In this document: one piece after another, positions 52,451-61,772 of the stretch
Numbering within the stretch: the first letter of the stretch is position 1
How the letters are laid out: every line of letters begins with the position of its first letter
From: Algoriphagus kandeliae
GTDB taxonomy: Bacteria; Bacteroidota; Bacteroidia; Cytophagales; Cyclobacteriaceae
Direction: 5' to 3'
DNA: 64,000 nt
Assembly (NCBI RefSeq): GCF_004571135.1
Contig: NZ_SPSB01000005.1
Location: 62,001-126,000 of the forward strand
Translations under genes and position numbers: made by a program
Notes under the pieces: model-generated
What the model was told of the DNA's origin: nothing
Seen by the model: the letters and a program-made list of their open reading frames with translations, nothing else
The model's database searches: none

Positions 52451-54610
52451 ATGAAAAACCGAATTGTACTAATCGTTTTATTCTGCCTTCTTATAAGTCC
52501 CAGTTTTGCCAAAGATGGATACAAACTTTGGCTGGACTATCAAAGTATTGAAAACCCCAACTTAGCAGAAGAAGCCGAAAAGCTCTTTGAAGGGATTTAT
52601 TTTTTTGGAAAAAACTCTACCTATGAGGTGATTCAAAAGGAGCTGGAGTTAGCCTCTAAAGGTTTTTTAAATCAAAACCCTGAATTCAAAAAGCTAAATC
52701 AAAACGCTCGATTATGGATTGGAACCCGCTCCGAACTTTCTCAATATTTAGGTCTTGATCATCAGGCGAAGATCAAAGCCTTGGGAGAAGAAGGTTATTG
52801 GAGAGGTCCTCTTAATCAAGAAGGAGAATCACTTTATGCAATCATTGGAAATACTCCAAAAGGTGTTTTGTATGGGGTATTTGATTTCCTGAGAAGTATT
52901 CAAACAGGAACCTTTGACTCTAATTCAGAAAAGTCTGACAGCCCAAAAATCAAACTTCGGATGTTGAATCATTGGGATAATTTGGACAGAACAGTAGAGA
53001 GAGGCTATGCCGGATTTTCAATTTGGGACTGGCATCGCTTACCAGGCTATATTGATCCTCGCTATATTGACTATGCAAGAGCAAATGCAAGTCTGGGGAT
53101 AAATGCAGTTTCCTTGACCAATGTCAATGCGAATGCTTGGGTATTGAGAGAAGATTTTATAGAAAAAGTCAAGGTATTGGCTGATTTGTTTCGTCCCTAT
53201 GGCATTCAAGTTTTTCTTACGGCAAGATTTTCAGCCCCTATGGAAATGGGGAATTTGGAAACAGCCGATCCGCTTGATACAGAAGTCAAAAAATTCTGGA
53301 AAGAACGGGTAGACCTGATCTACAAAGAAATCCCAGACTTTGGTGGTTTTTTGGTTAAGGCTAATTCGGAAGGTCAGCCTGGCCCTCATGAATACGGCAG
53401 AAACCATGCAGAGGGAGCCAATATGCTGGCAGAGGCACTAGCACCTCATGGAGGAATTGTGATTTGGAGAGCTTTCGTTTATTCTCATGAAATCGACGAA
53501 GACCGGCATAAGCAGGCCAATTTAGAATTCGAACCCTTGGATGGGAAATTCATGGATAATGTCATCATCCAAGTGAAAAATGGAGCTATTGATTTTCAGC
53601 CTAGAGAACCTTTCCATCCTTTATTCGGAGCAGTAGAAGAGACCAATCTAGGGATGGAATTTCAAATTACTCAAGAATACTTAGGACAGGCTACCCAACT
53701 GGTTTATTTGAGCCCAATGTGGGAGGAAATTTTGCAAAGCAAAACTTATAGGCCTTCTCCCAATTCCACGGTTGCAGAAATCATTGACGGTTCTGCCACC
53801 GATAAGGAACTCACCTTGATGGCGGGCGTCTCCAATATCGGTACAGACAGAAATTGGACAGGGCATTTGTTTGGTCAAGCCAACTGGTATGCCTTTGGAA
53901 AATTGGCCTGGGATCCTTATCAAAATTCCGCTGAAATAGCCGAAGAATGGATCAATTTAACCTTTGGTCAGAATCCAGAAACACAAAGAAAAATCTCCAC
54001 CATCATGCTTCAATCCCATGAAGCCGCTGTCAATTACATGACTCCATTGGGGCTGCATCATTTGATGGGAAGAAGTCATCACTATGGTCCAGGTCCCTGG
54101 GTGGAAGGAGGAAGAGCAGACTGGACTTCGGTGTACTATCACAGGGCAGATTCGGAAGGTATCGGTTTTGACCGAACAGAATCCGGCAGCAATGCATTGG
54201 GTCAATATGCTTCAGAAATTGCATACAATTGGTCTGATCCAAACCAGATCCCTGAAAAGTTTTTGCTATGGTTTCATCATTTGCCTTGGGATTTTAAACT
54301 TAGATCAGGAAGAACCTTATGGGATGAAATAGGGCTGCATTACGATTTGGGAGTCAAAACTGCCCGAGAAATGAAGCAACAATGGGATTCTTTACATGGA
54401 CTAGTAGATGAAGAGCAGTTCTCTCATACCTCTCAACTACTGGCAATTCAAGTCCAGGAAGCGGAATGGTGGAGAAATGCCTGCCTGCTCTATTTCCAGA
54501 CCTTTTCCAATCGGCCTTTCCCAGACGACATTGAAAAGCCTACTGGAGACTTGGAATATTATAAGAGCCTAAGATTTCCTTTTGCTCCGGGAATCAAACC
54601 AAACTGGTAA
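52451..54610 (+). CDS. Alpha-glucuronidase, GH67
   Basis: 719 residues from ATG 52451; TTG 52421 is rejected because it would put 10 extra residues before the signal. Signal peptide ends near SFAK (20). GH67 marks: RMLNHWDNLDRTVERGYAG, SIWDWHRLPGYIDPRY, NSEGQPGPHEYGRNHAEGANMLAEAL, and DFQPREPFHPLFGA. Releases 4-O-methyl-glucuronic acid from glucuronoxylan oligomers, in the periplasm here. No xylanase or SusCD pair is adjacent. Followed after 14 bp by the VOC gene. Confidence 0.95.
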   Translation: MKNRIVLIVLFCLLISPSFAKDGYKLWLDYQSIENPNLAEEAEKLFEGIYFFGKNSTYEVIQKELELASKGFLNQNPEFKKLNQNARLWIGTRSELSQYLGLDHQAKIKALGEEGYWRGPLNQEGESLYAIIGNTPKGVLYGVFDFLRSIQTGTFDSNSEKSDSPKIKLRMLNHWDNLDRTVERGYAGFSIWDWHRLPGYIDPRYIDYARANASLGINAVSLTNVNANAWVLREDFIEKVKVLADLFRPYGIQVFLTARFSAPMEMGNLETADPLDTEVKKFWKERVDLIYKEIPDFGGFLVKANSEGQPGPHEYGRNHAEGANMLAEALAPHGGIVIWRAFVYSHEIDEDRHKQANLEFEPLDGKFMDNVIIQVKNGAIDFQPREPFHPLFGAVEETNLGMEFQITQEYLGQATQLVYLSPMWEEILQSKTYRPSPNSTVAEIIDGSATDKELTLMAGVSNIGTDRNWTGHLFGQANWYAFGKLAWDPYQNSAEIAEEWINLTFGQNPETQRKISTIMLQSHEAAVNYMTPLGLHHLMGRSHHYGPGPWVEGGRADWTSVYYHRADSEGIGFDRTESGSNALGQYASEIAYNWSDPNQIPEKFLLWFHHLPWDFKLRSGRTLWDEIGLHYDLGVKTAREMKQQWDSLHGLVDEEQFSHTSQLLAIQVQEAEWWRNACLLYFQTFSNRPFPDDIEKPTGDLEYYKSLRFPFAPGIKPNW

Positions 54611-54624
54611 GTCTTTCTAAGCCC

Positions 54625-55113
54625 ATGAAAAATTATCAAATACCTTCGGCTACACGAATTGGACATGTCCATTTAAAAGTCAGTGACCTTGAAAAAAGTC
54701 TGGATTTTTATTGTGGGCTGTTGGGCTTTGAATTGACTATGCAATACGGCCGAGATGCGGCATTTATTTCAGCTGGAGGATACCATCATCATATTGGGCT
54801 AAACACCTGGCAGAGTAAAGGAAGTCATCCGGCTCCTAAACATTATCCAGGACTATTTCATACTGCTATTCTTTTGCCACGTCGGAAAGATTTGGCAATC
54901 CTTACCAAACGGATTTTGGAAAATGGATATCCTTTGACAGGAGCGGCTGACCATGGCGTATCAGAAGCAATTTATCTGGATGATCCAGACCAAAACGGAG
55001 TGGAGTTGTATTGGGATAGACCCAAGGATTTATGGCCAAAAGATCAAGATGGAAACCTTGATATGTATACCAGAAGATTGGATATGAAATCACTTTTTTC
55101 TGAATTGGACTAG
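54625..55113 (+). CDS. VOC-family (glyoxalase/extradiol dioxygenase-like) protein
   Basis: 162 residues. Two beta-alpha-beta-beta-beta VOC units: IGHVHLKVSDLEKSLDFYCGLLGFEL (11-36), the His metal ligand near 14, YHHHIGLNTW, and a second half (HTAILLPRRKDLAILTKRIL to GVELYWDRP with Glu). Resembles the catechol 2,3-dioxygenase-like CatE group. Substrate unknown. The TAG stop directly abuts the ATG of the next gene, so the two are co-translated. Confidence 0.9.
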   Translation: MKNYQIPSATRIGHVHLKVSDLEKSLDFYCGLLGFELTMQYGRDAAFISAGGYHHHIGLNTWQSKGSHPAPKHYPGLFHTAILLPRRKDLAILTKRILENGYPLTGAADHGVSEAIYLDDPDQNGVELYWDRPKDLWPKDQDGNLDMYTRRLDMKSLFSELD

Positions 55114-55644
55114 ATGAAAAAATACATTTTTACCAGTGCAAGATTAGGCTTTAGGACTTGGGAAGATGCTGATTTGGATACATTTTCAACTATGAATGCA
55201 AACCCAGAGATCATGCATTTTTTTGAAAAATTGCTGACCAGAGAAGAAAGCAAGGCCAAAATGGACCAAATGAATCAACTATTTGAAAAGGTAGGTTTTT
55301 GCTATTTTGCTGTCGATTATTTGCCGTCAGATGAATTTGCTGGAACACTCGGTTTAAACAGAAAAGACTTCCCTGCCAGCTTTACTCCCTGTGTGGATAT
55401 AGGCTGGAAATTTGACAAAAAATTCTGGAATCAAGGGCTTGCTTCTGAAGGTGCCGCTGCCTGCTTAGAGTACGCCAAAAAGATCGGTCTAAAGGAAATT
55501 TACTCCTATGCTTCTTCAGCGAATAAGGCTTCAAGACGAGTGATGGAAAAAATAGGAATGCATTTTCTTGAAGAATTCGAACATCAGGAATTACTTCATT
55601 GCCCGCAACTACAACCATTCAGCGTCTACCAAATTCGATTATGA
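55114..55644 (+). CDS. GNAT N-acetyltransferase (RimJ-like)
   Basis: 176 residues. RLGFRTWEDADLDTFSTMNANPEIMHFF at the N-terminus and KFWNQGLASEGAAACLEYA (acetyl-CoA loop) plus SSANKASRRVMEKIGMHF are the RimJ/RimL-type GNAT features; these enzymes acetylate protein N-termini or small amines. It starts at the base after the VOC stop codon. Confidence 0.9.
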   Translation: MKKYIFTSARLGFRTWEDADLDTFSTMNANPEIMHFFEKLLTREESKAKMDQMNQLFEKVGFCYFAVDYLPSDEFAGTLGLNRKDFPASFTPCVDIGWKFDKKFWNQGLASEGAAACLEYAKKIGLKEIYSYASSANKASRRVMEKIGMHFLEEFEHQELLHCPQLQPFSVYQIRL

Positions 55645-55712
55645 GTTACATCGAATTTTTGTTCCTGAAGAAAATATCGGAATTTGAATATGATTTATAA
55701 AAACCAATCCCC

Positions 55713-56522
55713 ATGAAAGCAATAGCCTTATTCCTCTCCTCCTTTTTGATCCTTTCACTAACCTATGCACAAAGCCCAAGCACTAGGGAAATGGATCGGA
55801 TCAATTGGATGGAATTTGCTGAATTTGTTCCAGAGAAAATCCAAACGGTTCTTTTACCTACCGGAACTTTGGAACCCCATGGTGTAATTAACAATGGAGC
55901 AGATAATACAGCTCCTTTCGCAATGGCAAAGGACATCGCCGATGATTTGAACGCCATGATTGCTCCCACTCTAAACTATGGTATCACAGGTTCCATGGCT
56001 AATTACCCGGGCGCTTTTCAAATAACGGAAGAGGCTTATGGGCCATTTATTCGGGATATTTTAAAAGGCCTTGCTCGAAATGGATTTAAAAATATCATCA
56101 TCCTCAATGGGCATGGAGGAGGTCAAACCGCTGTTCTACAAAAGATTGCAGGAGAAGTAGCCAATGAATTGGGAGTCAGAACTTTAGTTATTAACTGGTG
56201 GAGCTATGCTTCGGATGTAACCTTGGAAGTATTTAAAGAGGATGGAGGACATGCAGGCTTGAATGAAACCGCTTATATCCAAGCCATAGATCCGACTTTG
56301 GTACACAAAGAACGCTACAATCCCAATCAAGCTACGGCATACCCCAAGCAAGGTACTTGGTCTGCAGTTCCATTTCCTTCTTCCATTGGTTTGTACCAGG
56401 AAGAGCAAGGCTATCCAAACTTTGATGAAGAACAGGCAAAAGAGTACTTTGAAAAAGTCAATGCGAAAGTCCTAAAACTGATTCAAGATACCATCGCAAA
56501 ATGGGACTTGGCGGGACTGTAA
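55713..56522 (+). CDS. Exported creatininase-family amidohydrolase
   Basis: 269 residues with a signal peptide (1-19, LTYAQ). LPTGTLEPHGVINNGADNTAPFAMAKDI holds the Glu-His-Asp metal ligands (about 51-61), NGHGGGQTAVLQ (about 133-144) the second His, and EDGGHAGLNETA the Glu. Complete active-site residues imply hydrolase activity on a cyclic amide. Creatininases are usually cytosolic; the signal peptide is unusual. It is separated from the GNAT gene by 68 bp and followed by a palindromic repeat. Confidence 0.85.
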   Translation: MKAIALFLSSFLILSLTYAQSPSTREMDRINWMEFAEFVPEKIQTVLLPTGTLEPHGVINNGADNTAPFAMAKDIADDLNAMIAPTLNYGITGSMANYPGAFQITEEAYGPFIRDILKGLARNGFKNIIILNGHGGGQTAVLQKIAGEVANELGVRTLVINWWSYASDVTLEVFKEDGGHAGLNETAYIQAIDPTLVHKERYNPNQATAYPKQGTWSAVPFPSSIGLYQEEQGYPNFDEEQAKEYFEKVNAKVLKLIQDTIAKWDLAGL

Positions 56523-56537
56523 TATCCGTTATTCATC

Positions 56538-56599
56538 ATTCGATGTTCGTTATTCGATATTTTTTAGCAATGATGAATATCGAAAGCTGAACATCGAAT
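56538..56599. repeat. Long imperfect palindrome (REP-like)
   Basis: A 24-base arm (56538-56561, beginning ATTCGATGTTC) and its near-complement (56576-56599, ending GAACATCGAAT) are separated by a 14-base loop. Only three to four positions are mismatched. It lies between the creatininase and pentapeptide genes and resembles dispersed intergenic palindromes (REP-like). No second copy was found in the window. Confidence 0.7.
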
Positions 56600-56629
56600 A
56601 TTGAAGTGCCAGAAAAACCAATTAAAAAT

Positions 56630-57190
56630 ATGCCCTACTTCTCTGACCAAACATTTCAGAACAAAAGCACTTCCGATTTTCAGGTTGGGGAGTATGATTC
56701 CTGCACATTTGTTGGTTGCAATTTCTCCAACTTGAATTTTCATGGAGCTAGTTTTGAAGATTGCACTTTCAAAGATTGTGATTTAAGCAATGCCAAAGTT
56801 TCTGGAGTTTCCTTTCAACAAGTCAAGTTTGAGCGATGTAAAGTTTTGGGCGTCCACTTCAATTCGGCCAATCCTTTTTTGCTAGAATTCAACTTTCAGA
56901 ATTGCCAGTTGGACTACTGCAATTTTTTCAACCTCAAGCTTAAAAAATCCCGATTCATCAATAGCCGATTACTCGAGGTAGACTTTACCCAAGCCGAACT
57001 TCAAGAGGCAAGTTTTCAAGGTTCGGATCTTAGCGGAACTGTATTTGATAGAAGCAATCTGGAAAAAAGTGACTTCCGGCAAGCCATTCACTTTCGCATC
57101 GACCCGGAGATAAACAAGGTAAAGGGAGCAAAATTTGACTTGGAAGGTTTGCCGGGGTTATTGGAAAAGTGGGGAATAAAAGTTCAATAA
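56630..57190 (+). CDS. Pentapeptide repeat protein
   Basis: 186 residues from ATG 56630 (GTG 56606 would add eight, inside the palindrome tail). Pentapeptide pattern A(D/N)LxX is seen as CTFVGCNFSNLNFHGASFEDCTFKDCDLSNAK and again in the C-terminal half (ADF..., GSDLSGTVFDRSNLEKSDFRQA), forming a right-handed beta helix of about 30 coils with a break near 100-115. The last 40 residues are non-repeat. Some pentapeptide proteins protect gyrase (Qnr type); no evidence for that here. Confidence 0.85.
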   Translation: MPYFSDQTFQNKSTSDFQVGEYDSCTFVGCNFSNLNFHGASFEDCTFKDCDLSNAKVSGVSFQQVKFERCKVLGVHFNSANPFLLEFNFQNCQLDYCNFFNLKLKKSRFINSRLLEVDFTQAELQEASFQGSDLSGTVFDRSNLEKSDFRQAIHFRIDPEINKVKGAKFDLEGLPGLLEKWGIKVQ

Positions 57191-57264
57191 GCTATGACCA
57201 AACTCCATATTCAACCCTTTTCTATCCTCATTTTTTTTAAAATCAACCATTAAAACCTAGGTCT

Positions 57265-58182
57265 ATGAAAAAAGCAGTCATTCTTGGAGCAAATGGAAAT
57301 ATTGCTCGAATTGTTTCCAAGGAATTAAACCAAAAAGGATGGGTAATTTTTCAATTCAGCAGAAATCCCCAAAAAGTCAATGAAAATGATCAATTGATCC
57401 AAGGAGATTTGTTGGATGCTGAGGCTGTTGAGAAAGCTTGTGACGGAGCTGATTTGGTGTTTTTATTAGCAGGTATTACCTACAATACCAAAATCTGGCA
57501 GAGAGATTGGCCAAAAATTATGCGAAACACACTCGATGCTTGCATCACGCATCAAAGCAAATTGATCTTTTTTGACAATATGTATGCCTGTGACCCTGCA
57601 GCTGTGGGACATTTGACAGAAGAAACGCCACTCAACCCAACGAGCAAAAAAGGACAAGTCCGAATGGAAATTTTACAAATGCTTTGGCGTGAAGTGGCTG
57701 AAGAAAATATCACAGCAATGGTAACGCGGTCAGCGGATTTTTATGGACCTAATGCCAGCAATAGTTTCCTCAATGAGTTAGTCATCGAAAAAATGAAAGC
57801 CGGTAAATCTCCTCAATGGCTCTATAATGGCAAAAAGCGCCATTCTTTTACCTATATCCCAGATGCTGGGCGGGCTACTGCTTTTCTTGCTTTGAAAGAA
57901 GACACCTGGAATCAAACCTGGAATTTACCCACAGACTCCTCCTACCCAAGTGGAGAGGATGTTGTCAAAATTTTAAATGGACTCCTTTCAACCAACTTGA
58001 AGCTGCAAGTTTTACCAGCCTGGGCTATTTGGATTTTGGGTTGGTTTATTTCACCACTTAAAGAGGTAAAAGAATTGCATTATCAATTGGATCAAGATTA
58101 TTGCTTGGACAGCAGCAAATTCGAGAAGACTTTTGGATGGAAGCCTACCCCTATCAAAGAAGGACTAAAAAACTGTCTTTAA
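57265..58182 (+). CDS. NAD-dependent epimerase/dehydratase family protein
   Basis: 305 residues. NAD-binding VILGANGNIARIVSKEL (G-x-x-G-x-x-A), and an SDR-like active region (FDNMYACDPAAVGHLTEETP) in which the YxxxK lysine-tyrosine pair is not obvious, so it is closer to the NmrA-like or atypical extended group. C-terminal KEVKELHYQLDQDYCLDSSKFEKTFGWKPTPIKEGL resembles sugar-epimerase relatives. Substrate unknown. No partner gene in tight linkage. Confidence 0.85.
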   Translation: MKKAVILGANGNIARIVSKELNQKGWVIFQFSRNPQKVNENDQLIQGDLLDAEAVEKACDGADLVFLLAGITYNTKIWQRDWPKIMRNTLDACITHQSKLIFFDNMYACDPAAVGHLTEETPLNPTSKKGQVRMEILQMLWREVAEENITAMVTRSADFYGPNASNSFLNELVIEKMKAGKSPQWLYNGKKRHSFTYIPDAGRATAFLALKEDTWNQTWNLPTDSSYPSGEDVVKILNGLLSTNLKLQVLPAWAIWILGWFISPLKEVKELHYQLDQDYCLDSSKFEKTFGWKPTPIKEGLKNCL

Positions 58183-58197
58183 ATCAATCCACCACTT

Positions 58198-58788
58198 TCA
58201 GGTTGATTTCTTGATAATTTCCTCCACTTTAATTTTCAAAATAGGCAATACTTCATCCTCAAACCACGGATTTGTTTTCATCCAACGCCTGTTGCGAGGA
58301 GAAGGATGAACCAAGGGAAAAAATTCAGGAAGATATTCTTGGTAGTTTTTGACAGTTTCCCGAAGGGATTTCTTCTTTTCTTTTCCTAGATAATAATTCT
58401 GAGCATAGGCCCCTATCAATAAAACCAACTCAATTTCGGGCATCCATTTTTTTAGTAAATCGTGCCATTGTGGCGCACATTCGGGGCGAGGAGGTAAATC
58501 TCCTCCCTTTCCCTTACCGGGATAGCAAAAACCCATCGGCATTATCCCAAAAATAGACGCATCATAAAATGTCTCCCGATCAATATCGAGCCAACGTCTA
58601 AGTTCATCACCAGAAGGATCATTCCAAGGAATTCCAGTAGCATGAACCTTTGTACCGGGAGCTTGACCCACGATCAAAATCTTACTACTTGGATGAATGG
58701 AAAAAACCGGCCTTGGTCCTAAAGGAAGATATTGCTCGCAAAGCCGGCAATTCTTCACTTCCTCTAGCTGCCTTTCAAAATGTTTCAT
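58198..58788 (-). CDS. Uracil-DNA glycosylase-family protein
   Basis: 196 residues of the UDG superfamily. KILIVGQAPGTKVHATGIPWNDPSGDELRRWL (about 35-66) is the motif A region and PLVHPSPRNRRW (about 163-174) motif B. An N-terminal C-x2-C (14, 17) and two further Cys (about 93, 102) could bind Fe-S as in family 4/5 enzymes, but spacing is not standard. Whether it removes uracil or acts as a nucleic-acid binder is uncertain. It converges on the epimerase gene at a 15-bp gap. Confidence 0.85.
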   Translation of the reverse strand: MKHFERQLEEVKNCRLCEQYLPLGPRPVFSIHPSSKILIVGQAPGTKVHATGIPWNDPSGDELRRWLDIDRETFYDASIFGIMPMGFCYPGKGKGGDLPPRPECAPQWHDLLKKWMPEIELVLLIGAYAQNYYLGKEKKKSLRETVKNYQEYLPEFFPLVHPSPRNRRWMKTNPWFEDEVLPILKIKVEEIIKKST

Positions 58789-58994
58789 TCGAAATTATGG
58801 TGATTTGAATTATGCCCTTTTTCGATTAACTCAAAATGTTCAATCATTAATTCAAAAATGAAGAAGAATTAATGGAGTATTCAAAATTTTGAAAATGATT
58901 TCCTAAATTTTAGGTAGCTGAAGTTCAGAAGTTTAAACCATCACTTTCAGAAAGGGTTACAGAAAATATCACATATCCAAAATTGAATAAAGCC

Positions 58995-59591
58995 ATGCGA
59001 AAACTTACACTGCTGTCTTTCTTCACCTTATTGGCGTTTACGTCTTGTTTTACCCAAAAGGATTACGTCACCGAATACGATTACAACTACCAAGGGAATT
59101 TTAAACGATATAAAACATTTGCCTTTGTAGAACCGACGGAACAAGACACCATGCTAATTTCTCCCGTATTAAATGCTACCATAGGGGCACGTTTGGGTTC
59201 ACAAGGTTTTCGTGAAAAAGAAGAAAAACCGGATATGTTGGTGAGTTATAAGCTTTTTATGGATTCCGTTAGATATCGGGGATATGTTCAGCCAGAATTT
59301 GATTACTGGTTGAAGCGTCAGGGTGCTGGAGTAGTTGAAGAGGAAGAGGAAAACAAATACACAAAGGAGGAAGAACGGGAAAAAGGCGAAACCTACAATC
59401 AAGTGAAATACAAGGAAAATAACGGGATGCTTGTCATCTATGTGATTGATTCCAAGCGAGGAAATACTATTTGGCAGGGATATACAGCTGCCAATTTTGA
59501 TTATGGTTCTCCGGATTTTCAATCGGAAATTACCCGAGCAGCCTACCGTGTGATGAATGAATTCAAAGTCCTAAATCGCTACCTGGAATAG
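58995..59591 (+). CDS. DUF4136 lipoprotein
   Basis: 198 residues from ATG 58995 (TTG 58983 precedes it). Lipobox TSC (Cys about 17). YQGNFKRYKTFAFVEP, ATIGARLGSQGFREKEEKPDMLVSYK and GNTIWQGYTA are DUF4136 signatures. A long acidic insert EEEEENKYTKEEEREKGE sits near 110-130. Envelope-attached protein of unknown role. A terminator hairpin follows. Confidence 0.88.
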   Translation: MRKLTLLSFFTLLAFTSCFTQKDYVTEYDYNYQGNFKRYKTFAFVEPTEQDTMLISPVLNATIGARLGSQGFREKEEKPDMLVSYKLFMDSVRYRGYVQPEFDYWLKRQGAGVVEEEEENKYTKEEEREKGETYNQVKYKENNGMLVIYVIDSKRGNTIWQGYTAANFDYGSPDFQSEITRAAYRVMNEFKVLNRYLE

Positions 59592-59596
59592 TATAA

Positions 59597-59628
59597 AAAA
59601 ACCGATCAACTAGAAGTTGACCGGTTTT
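59597..59628. terminator. Bidirectional terminator between DUF4136 and head-GIN genes
   Basis: AAAACCG (59597-59603) pairs with CGGTTTT (59622-59628), and TCAACT pairs with AGTTGA inside, interrupted by one A-C mismatch. A runs left and T runs right serve both convergent genes. Confidence 0.85.
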
Positions 59629-59649
59629 TCATCATGGTGCTGGTTTAGT

Positions 59650-60342
59650 TTATTTTTTTATAACTTTTGCTGATCCGGAGACGCCTATGTTGGTTCGAGG
59701 GTTTCCTTTGTAGAAAACGTCACCTGAACCAGAAGCGCCTACTTTTAGCTCATCCAGAGCAGTGATATAGGTTTCACCTGAACCGGATTTTCCTACATCC
59801 ACTGATCTTGCTTGAAGATCCATACCTTTAAAATCGCCGGAACCCGATTGTCCGATCTTCAATTTGTCGGCTTCTCCTCCTGCAATTTCAATATCAGCAG
59901 AGCCACTGATTCCTGCATAGATTTCATTTGCTTTCACTTTTGGCAGAATGATAGATCCTGAGCCAGATACACCCAAACTCAACCGGTCCGTGTCAAAATC
60001 ATTCTCCACGGTGATAGTTCCAGAACCGGAGCAACCAATGCCCTCCAATTCACGCATGGTCACATAAAACTTTAATTTGACATTTCGGTAATTGCCCTTC
60101 TTCAGCCGTAGTTTGAGTTTACCATTATCCACTTCTGTAATAACATTATCTAGGCTCACGTTTGTGGCTTCAATCTCAACCTCATCTCGATTGCCGATCG
60201 ATATATAAACATCCCAACTTCCACCGGATTCAACTTGCGTAAAGTTTCCGGGGGTTCGGGTTTCTACTTCCTGAGCATTGGCAGATAGGCCTAGAAAAAA
60301 CAGGAATAAAATCAGGGCAGGAATAATTGTACGTTTCATCAT
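59650..60342 (-). CDS. Head-GIN (DUF2807) putative adhesin protein
   Basis: 230 residues from ATG 60342 (60339 or 60369 are alternatives). Signal peptide to about ANAQ (23). Long series of GSGSG-containing repeats (IGCSGSGTITVEN, LGVSGSGSIILPK, AGISGSADIEIAG, IGQSGSGDFKGM, VGKSGSGETYI, VGASGSGDVFYK), which should build a right-handed beta helix. Family function is unknown. It follows DUF4136 in the opposite direction. Confidence 0.88.
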   Translation of the reverse strand: MMKRTIIPALILFLFFLGLSANAQEVETRTPGNFTQVESGGSWDVYISIGNRDEVEIEATNVSLDNVITEVDNGKLKLRLKKGNYRNVKLKFYVTMRELEGIGCSGSGTITVENDFDTDRLSLGVSGSGSIILPKVKANEIYAGISGSADIEIAGGEADKLKIGQSGSGDFKGMDLQARSVDVGKSGSGETYITALDELKVGASGSGDVFYKGNPRTNIGVSGSAKVIKK

Positions 60343-60674
60343 GGGATTGTTTTGCTTAGAGTTGTTCATAGAATGTGCCAAAGGCGAAAAGGGGTTAAAA
60401 TCAATTCAAAAGGGATTCTATCCATTATTTTCTGTCCGTTTTAAGACGTTTTTGTACAAAATCGGACATTAAATTTTGAGGACAATAAGAAGATGCGGGC
60501 TTGCTAGGAAAGGTTGCTTAGCTTTTAAAATTAATTCGACACCAGTCTATGATTGAATTTCTAACCTAGAATTTTCATAAATTCTTTTCATCCATTTAAA
60601 ATTTTGAAGAGTAATTAAGGAGAAGAGAATGGGCATTTTTTAGAAATACATCGTAACTTATATCATAAACCCAA
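60343..60674. other. Intergenic gap, 332 bp
   Basis: No gene could be supported. A 7-bp hairpin AGAATTT-TCAT-AAATTCT (60568-60585) followed by T-rich bases could be a terminator fragment or attenuator; it is not next to a gene end. No TAnnTTTG element was found for the flanking genes. Confidence 0.35.
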
Positions 60675-61211
60675 ATGACCATGGAAAAGCCAAACAATCC
60701 TCATTTTCAAAATGCCGCCAAAGAACTTGCAGGCCTGATTTATGGTGTCTCTTTGGATGGAGTCATTACCCGAAATGAATATGCTGCCCTCAAAAGCTGG
60801 TGTGGCCAATATGAGCATTTATGCAGCTATGAACCTTTCCAACATCTTTTTGCCCGAATAAAACCCATCATAGATTCCGGAAAAATTTCTGGGGAAGAAA
60901 TTGACGAAATTGATGAATCCATAGATCTTTTTTTAGAAGAGATTGGCAGTAATAATACCAGTCATAATCCCGACCAAATTTTTATCAATGGAATGTTTCA
61001 GGGTATTCTTTCCAGCGGAGACATCAATGATCAGGAGGTTTATAAACTCAAATCATTCTTTGAATTGGAAGGAAATGAGAAAATTCGGGAAGAATATTCG
61101 GGGCTTTACGAATTGATCAAAAAAGTCTGGTCAGATGGAAAAGTGGATGATGCCGAATTCAGAATTCTGAAAGATTATTTAACCCTTTTAATCAAAAATC
61201 ACGAGGCTTAA
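60675..61211 (+). CDS. TerB-like two-domain protein
   Basis: 178 residues, no signal peptide. Two similar helical units: GLIYGVSLDGVITRNEYAALKSW (about 16-38) and GMFQGILSSGDINDQEVYKLKSFFE (about 103-127), with the D-G-x-I/V-x-x-x-E calcium or acidic cluster of TerB-like proteins repeated again as VWSDGKVDDAEFRILKDY. TerB folds accompany tellurite and stress genes, but there is no Ter operon here. Overlaps the acyltransferase stop by 4 bp, tail to tail. Confidence 0.7.
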   Translation: MTMEKPNNPHFQNAAKELAGLIYGVSLDGVITRNEYAALKSWCGQYEHLCSYEPFQHLFARIKPIIDSGKISGEEIDEIDESIDLFLEEIGSNNTSHNPDQIFINGMFQGILSSGDINDQEVYKLKSFFELEGNEKIREEYSGLYELIKKVWSDGKVDDAEFRILKDYLTLLIKNHEA

Positions 61212-61768
61212 ACCACTCCTTTTTCAGGATGCTTTGGTGTAACTGTTCTTCCAAAGGCTTTTAATTCCTCAATTTGCCCATCAATATCCCCATTTGGATA
61301 AATCACTGGACCGATTCCCGCTTCTTTCTTTTTGTAATCCAGATAACCTACAACTACAGGTACTTCAGCTCCCAATGCTATATGGTAAAATCCCGTTTTC
61401 CATTTTTTTACCGCACTTCGCGTTCCTTCAGGAGTAACCATAATTACTAGCTCATCAGAATCCTTGAGCATGGAAGTCATGGCCTCGGTATAGGTCTGCT
61501 TTTTGCCTCCGGGAATTCGTTTTCTATCAATTGCAATTCCTCCCAAACCTTTTAGAAGCCAACCCAAAGGGCCTACCATGATTTCCTTTTTGATGGTGTA
61601 TTTTACAGGAATATCCATCAGGAAAAACGCCGCTCTGGCATAAAGCAAATCCCAATTGGAAGTGTGGGGAATTGCGATTAATACCGCCTTTTTCACTCCT
61701 TTTGGCCAATTTGCATTTAAACTCCAACCGGTTATCCAAAAGACAATTTTGGAAAGAAATTTCATCAT
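61208..61768 (-). CDS. 1-acyl-sn-glycerol-3-phosphate acyltransferase-like protein
   Basis: 186 residues, short membrane-associated acyltransferase. HTSNWD (about 34-39) replaces the usual HxxxxD, with VTPEGTRSAVKKWKTGFY (about 111-128) as the EGTR block. The W-D variant defines a distinct subgroup of LPLATs. Probably acylates a phospholipid or lipid precursor. Last gene of a run that begins with an MBL hydrolase and patatin, 5 bp after patatin. Confidence 0.88.
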   Translation of the reverse strand: MMKFLSKIVFWITGWSLNANWPKGVKKAVLIAIPHTSNWDLLYARAAFFLMDIPVKYTIKKEIMVGPLGWLLKGLGGIAIDRKRIPGGKKQTYTEAMTSMLKDSDELVIMVTPEGTRSAVKKWKTGFYHIALGAEVPVVVGYLDYKKKEAGIGPVIYPNGDIDGQIEELKAFGRTVTPKHPEKGVV

Positions 61769-61772
61769 AGGA

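Noticed and set aside
60568-60585. Functional terminator
   Set aside because: The hairpin is not downstream of any gene end; kept only as a note on the gap.
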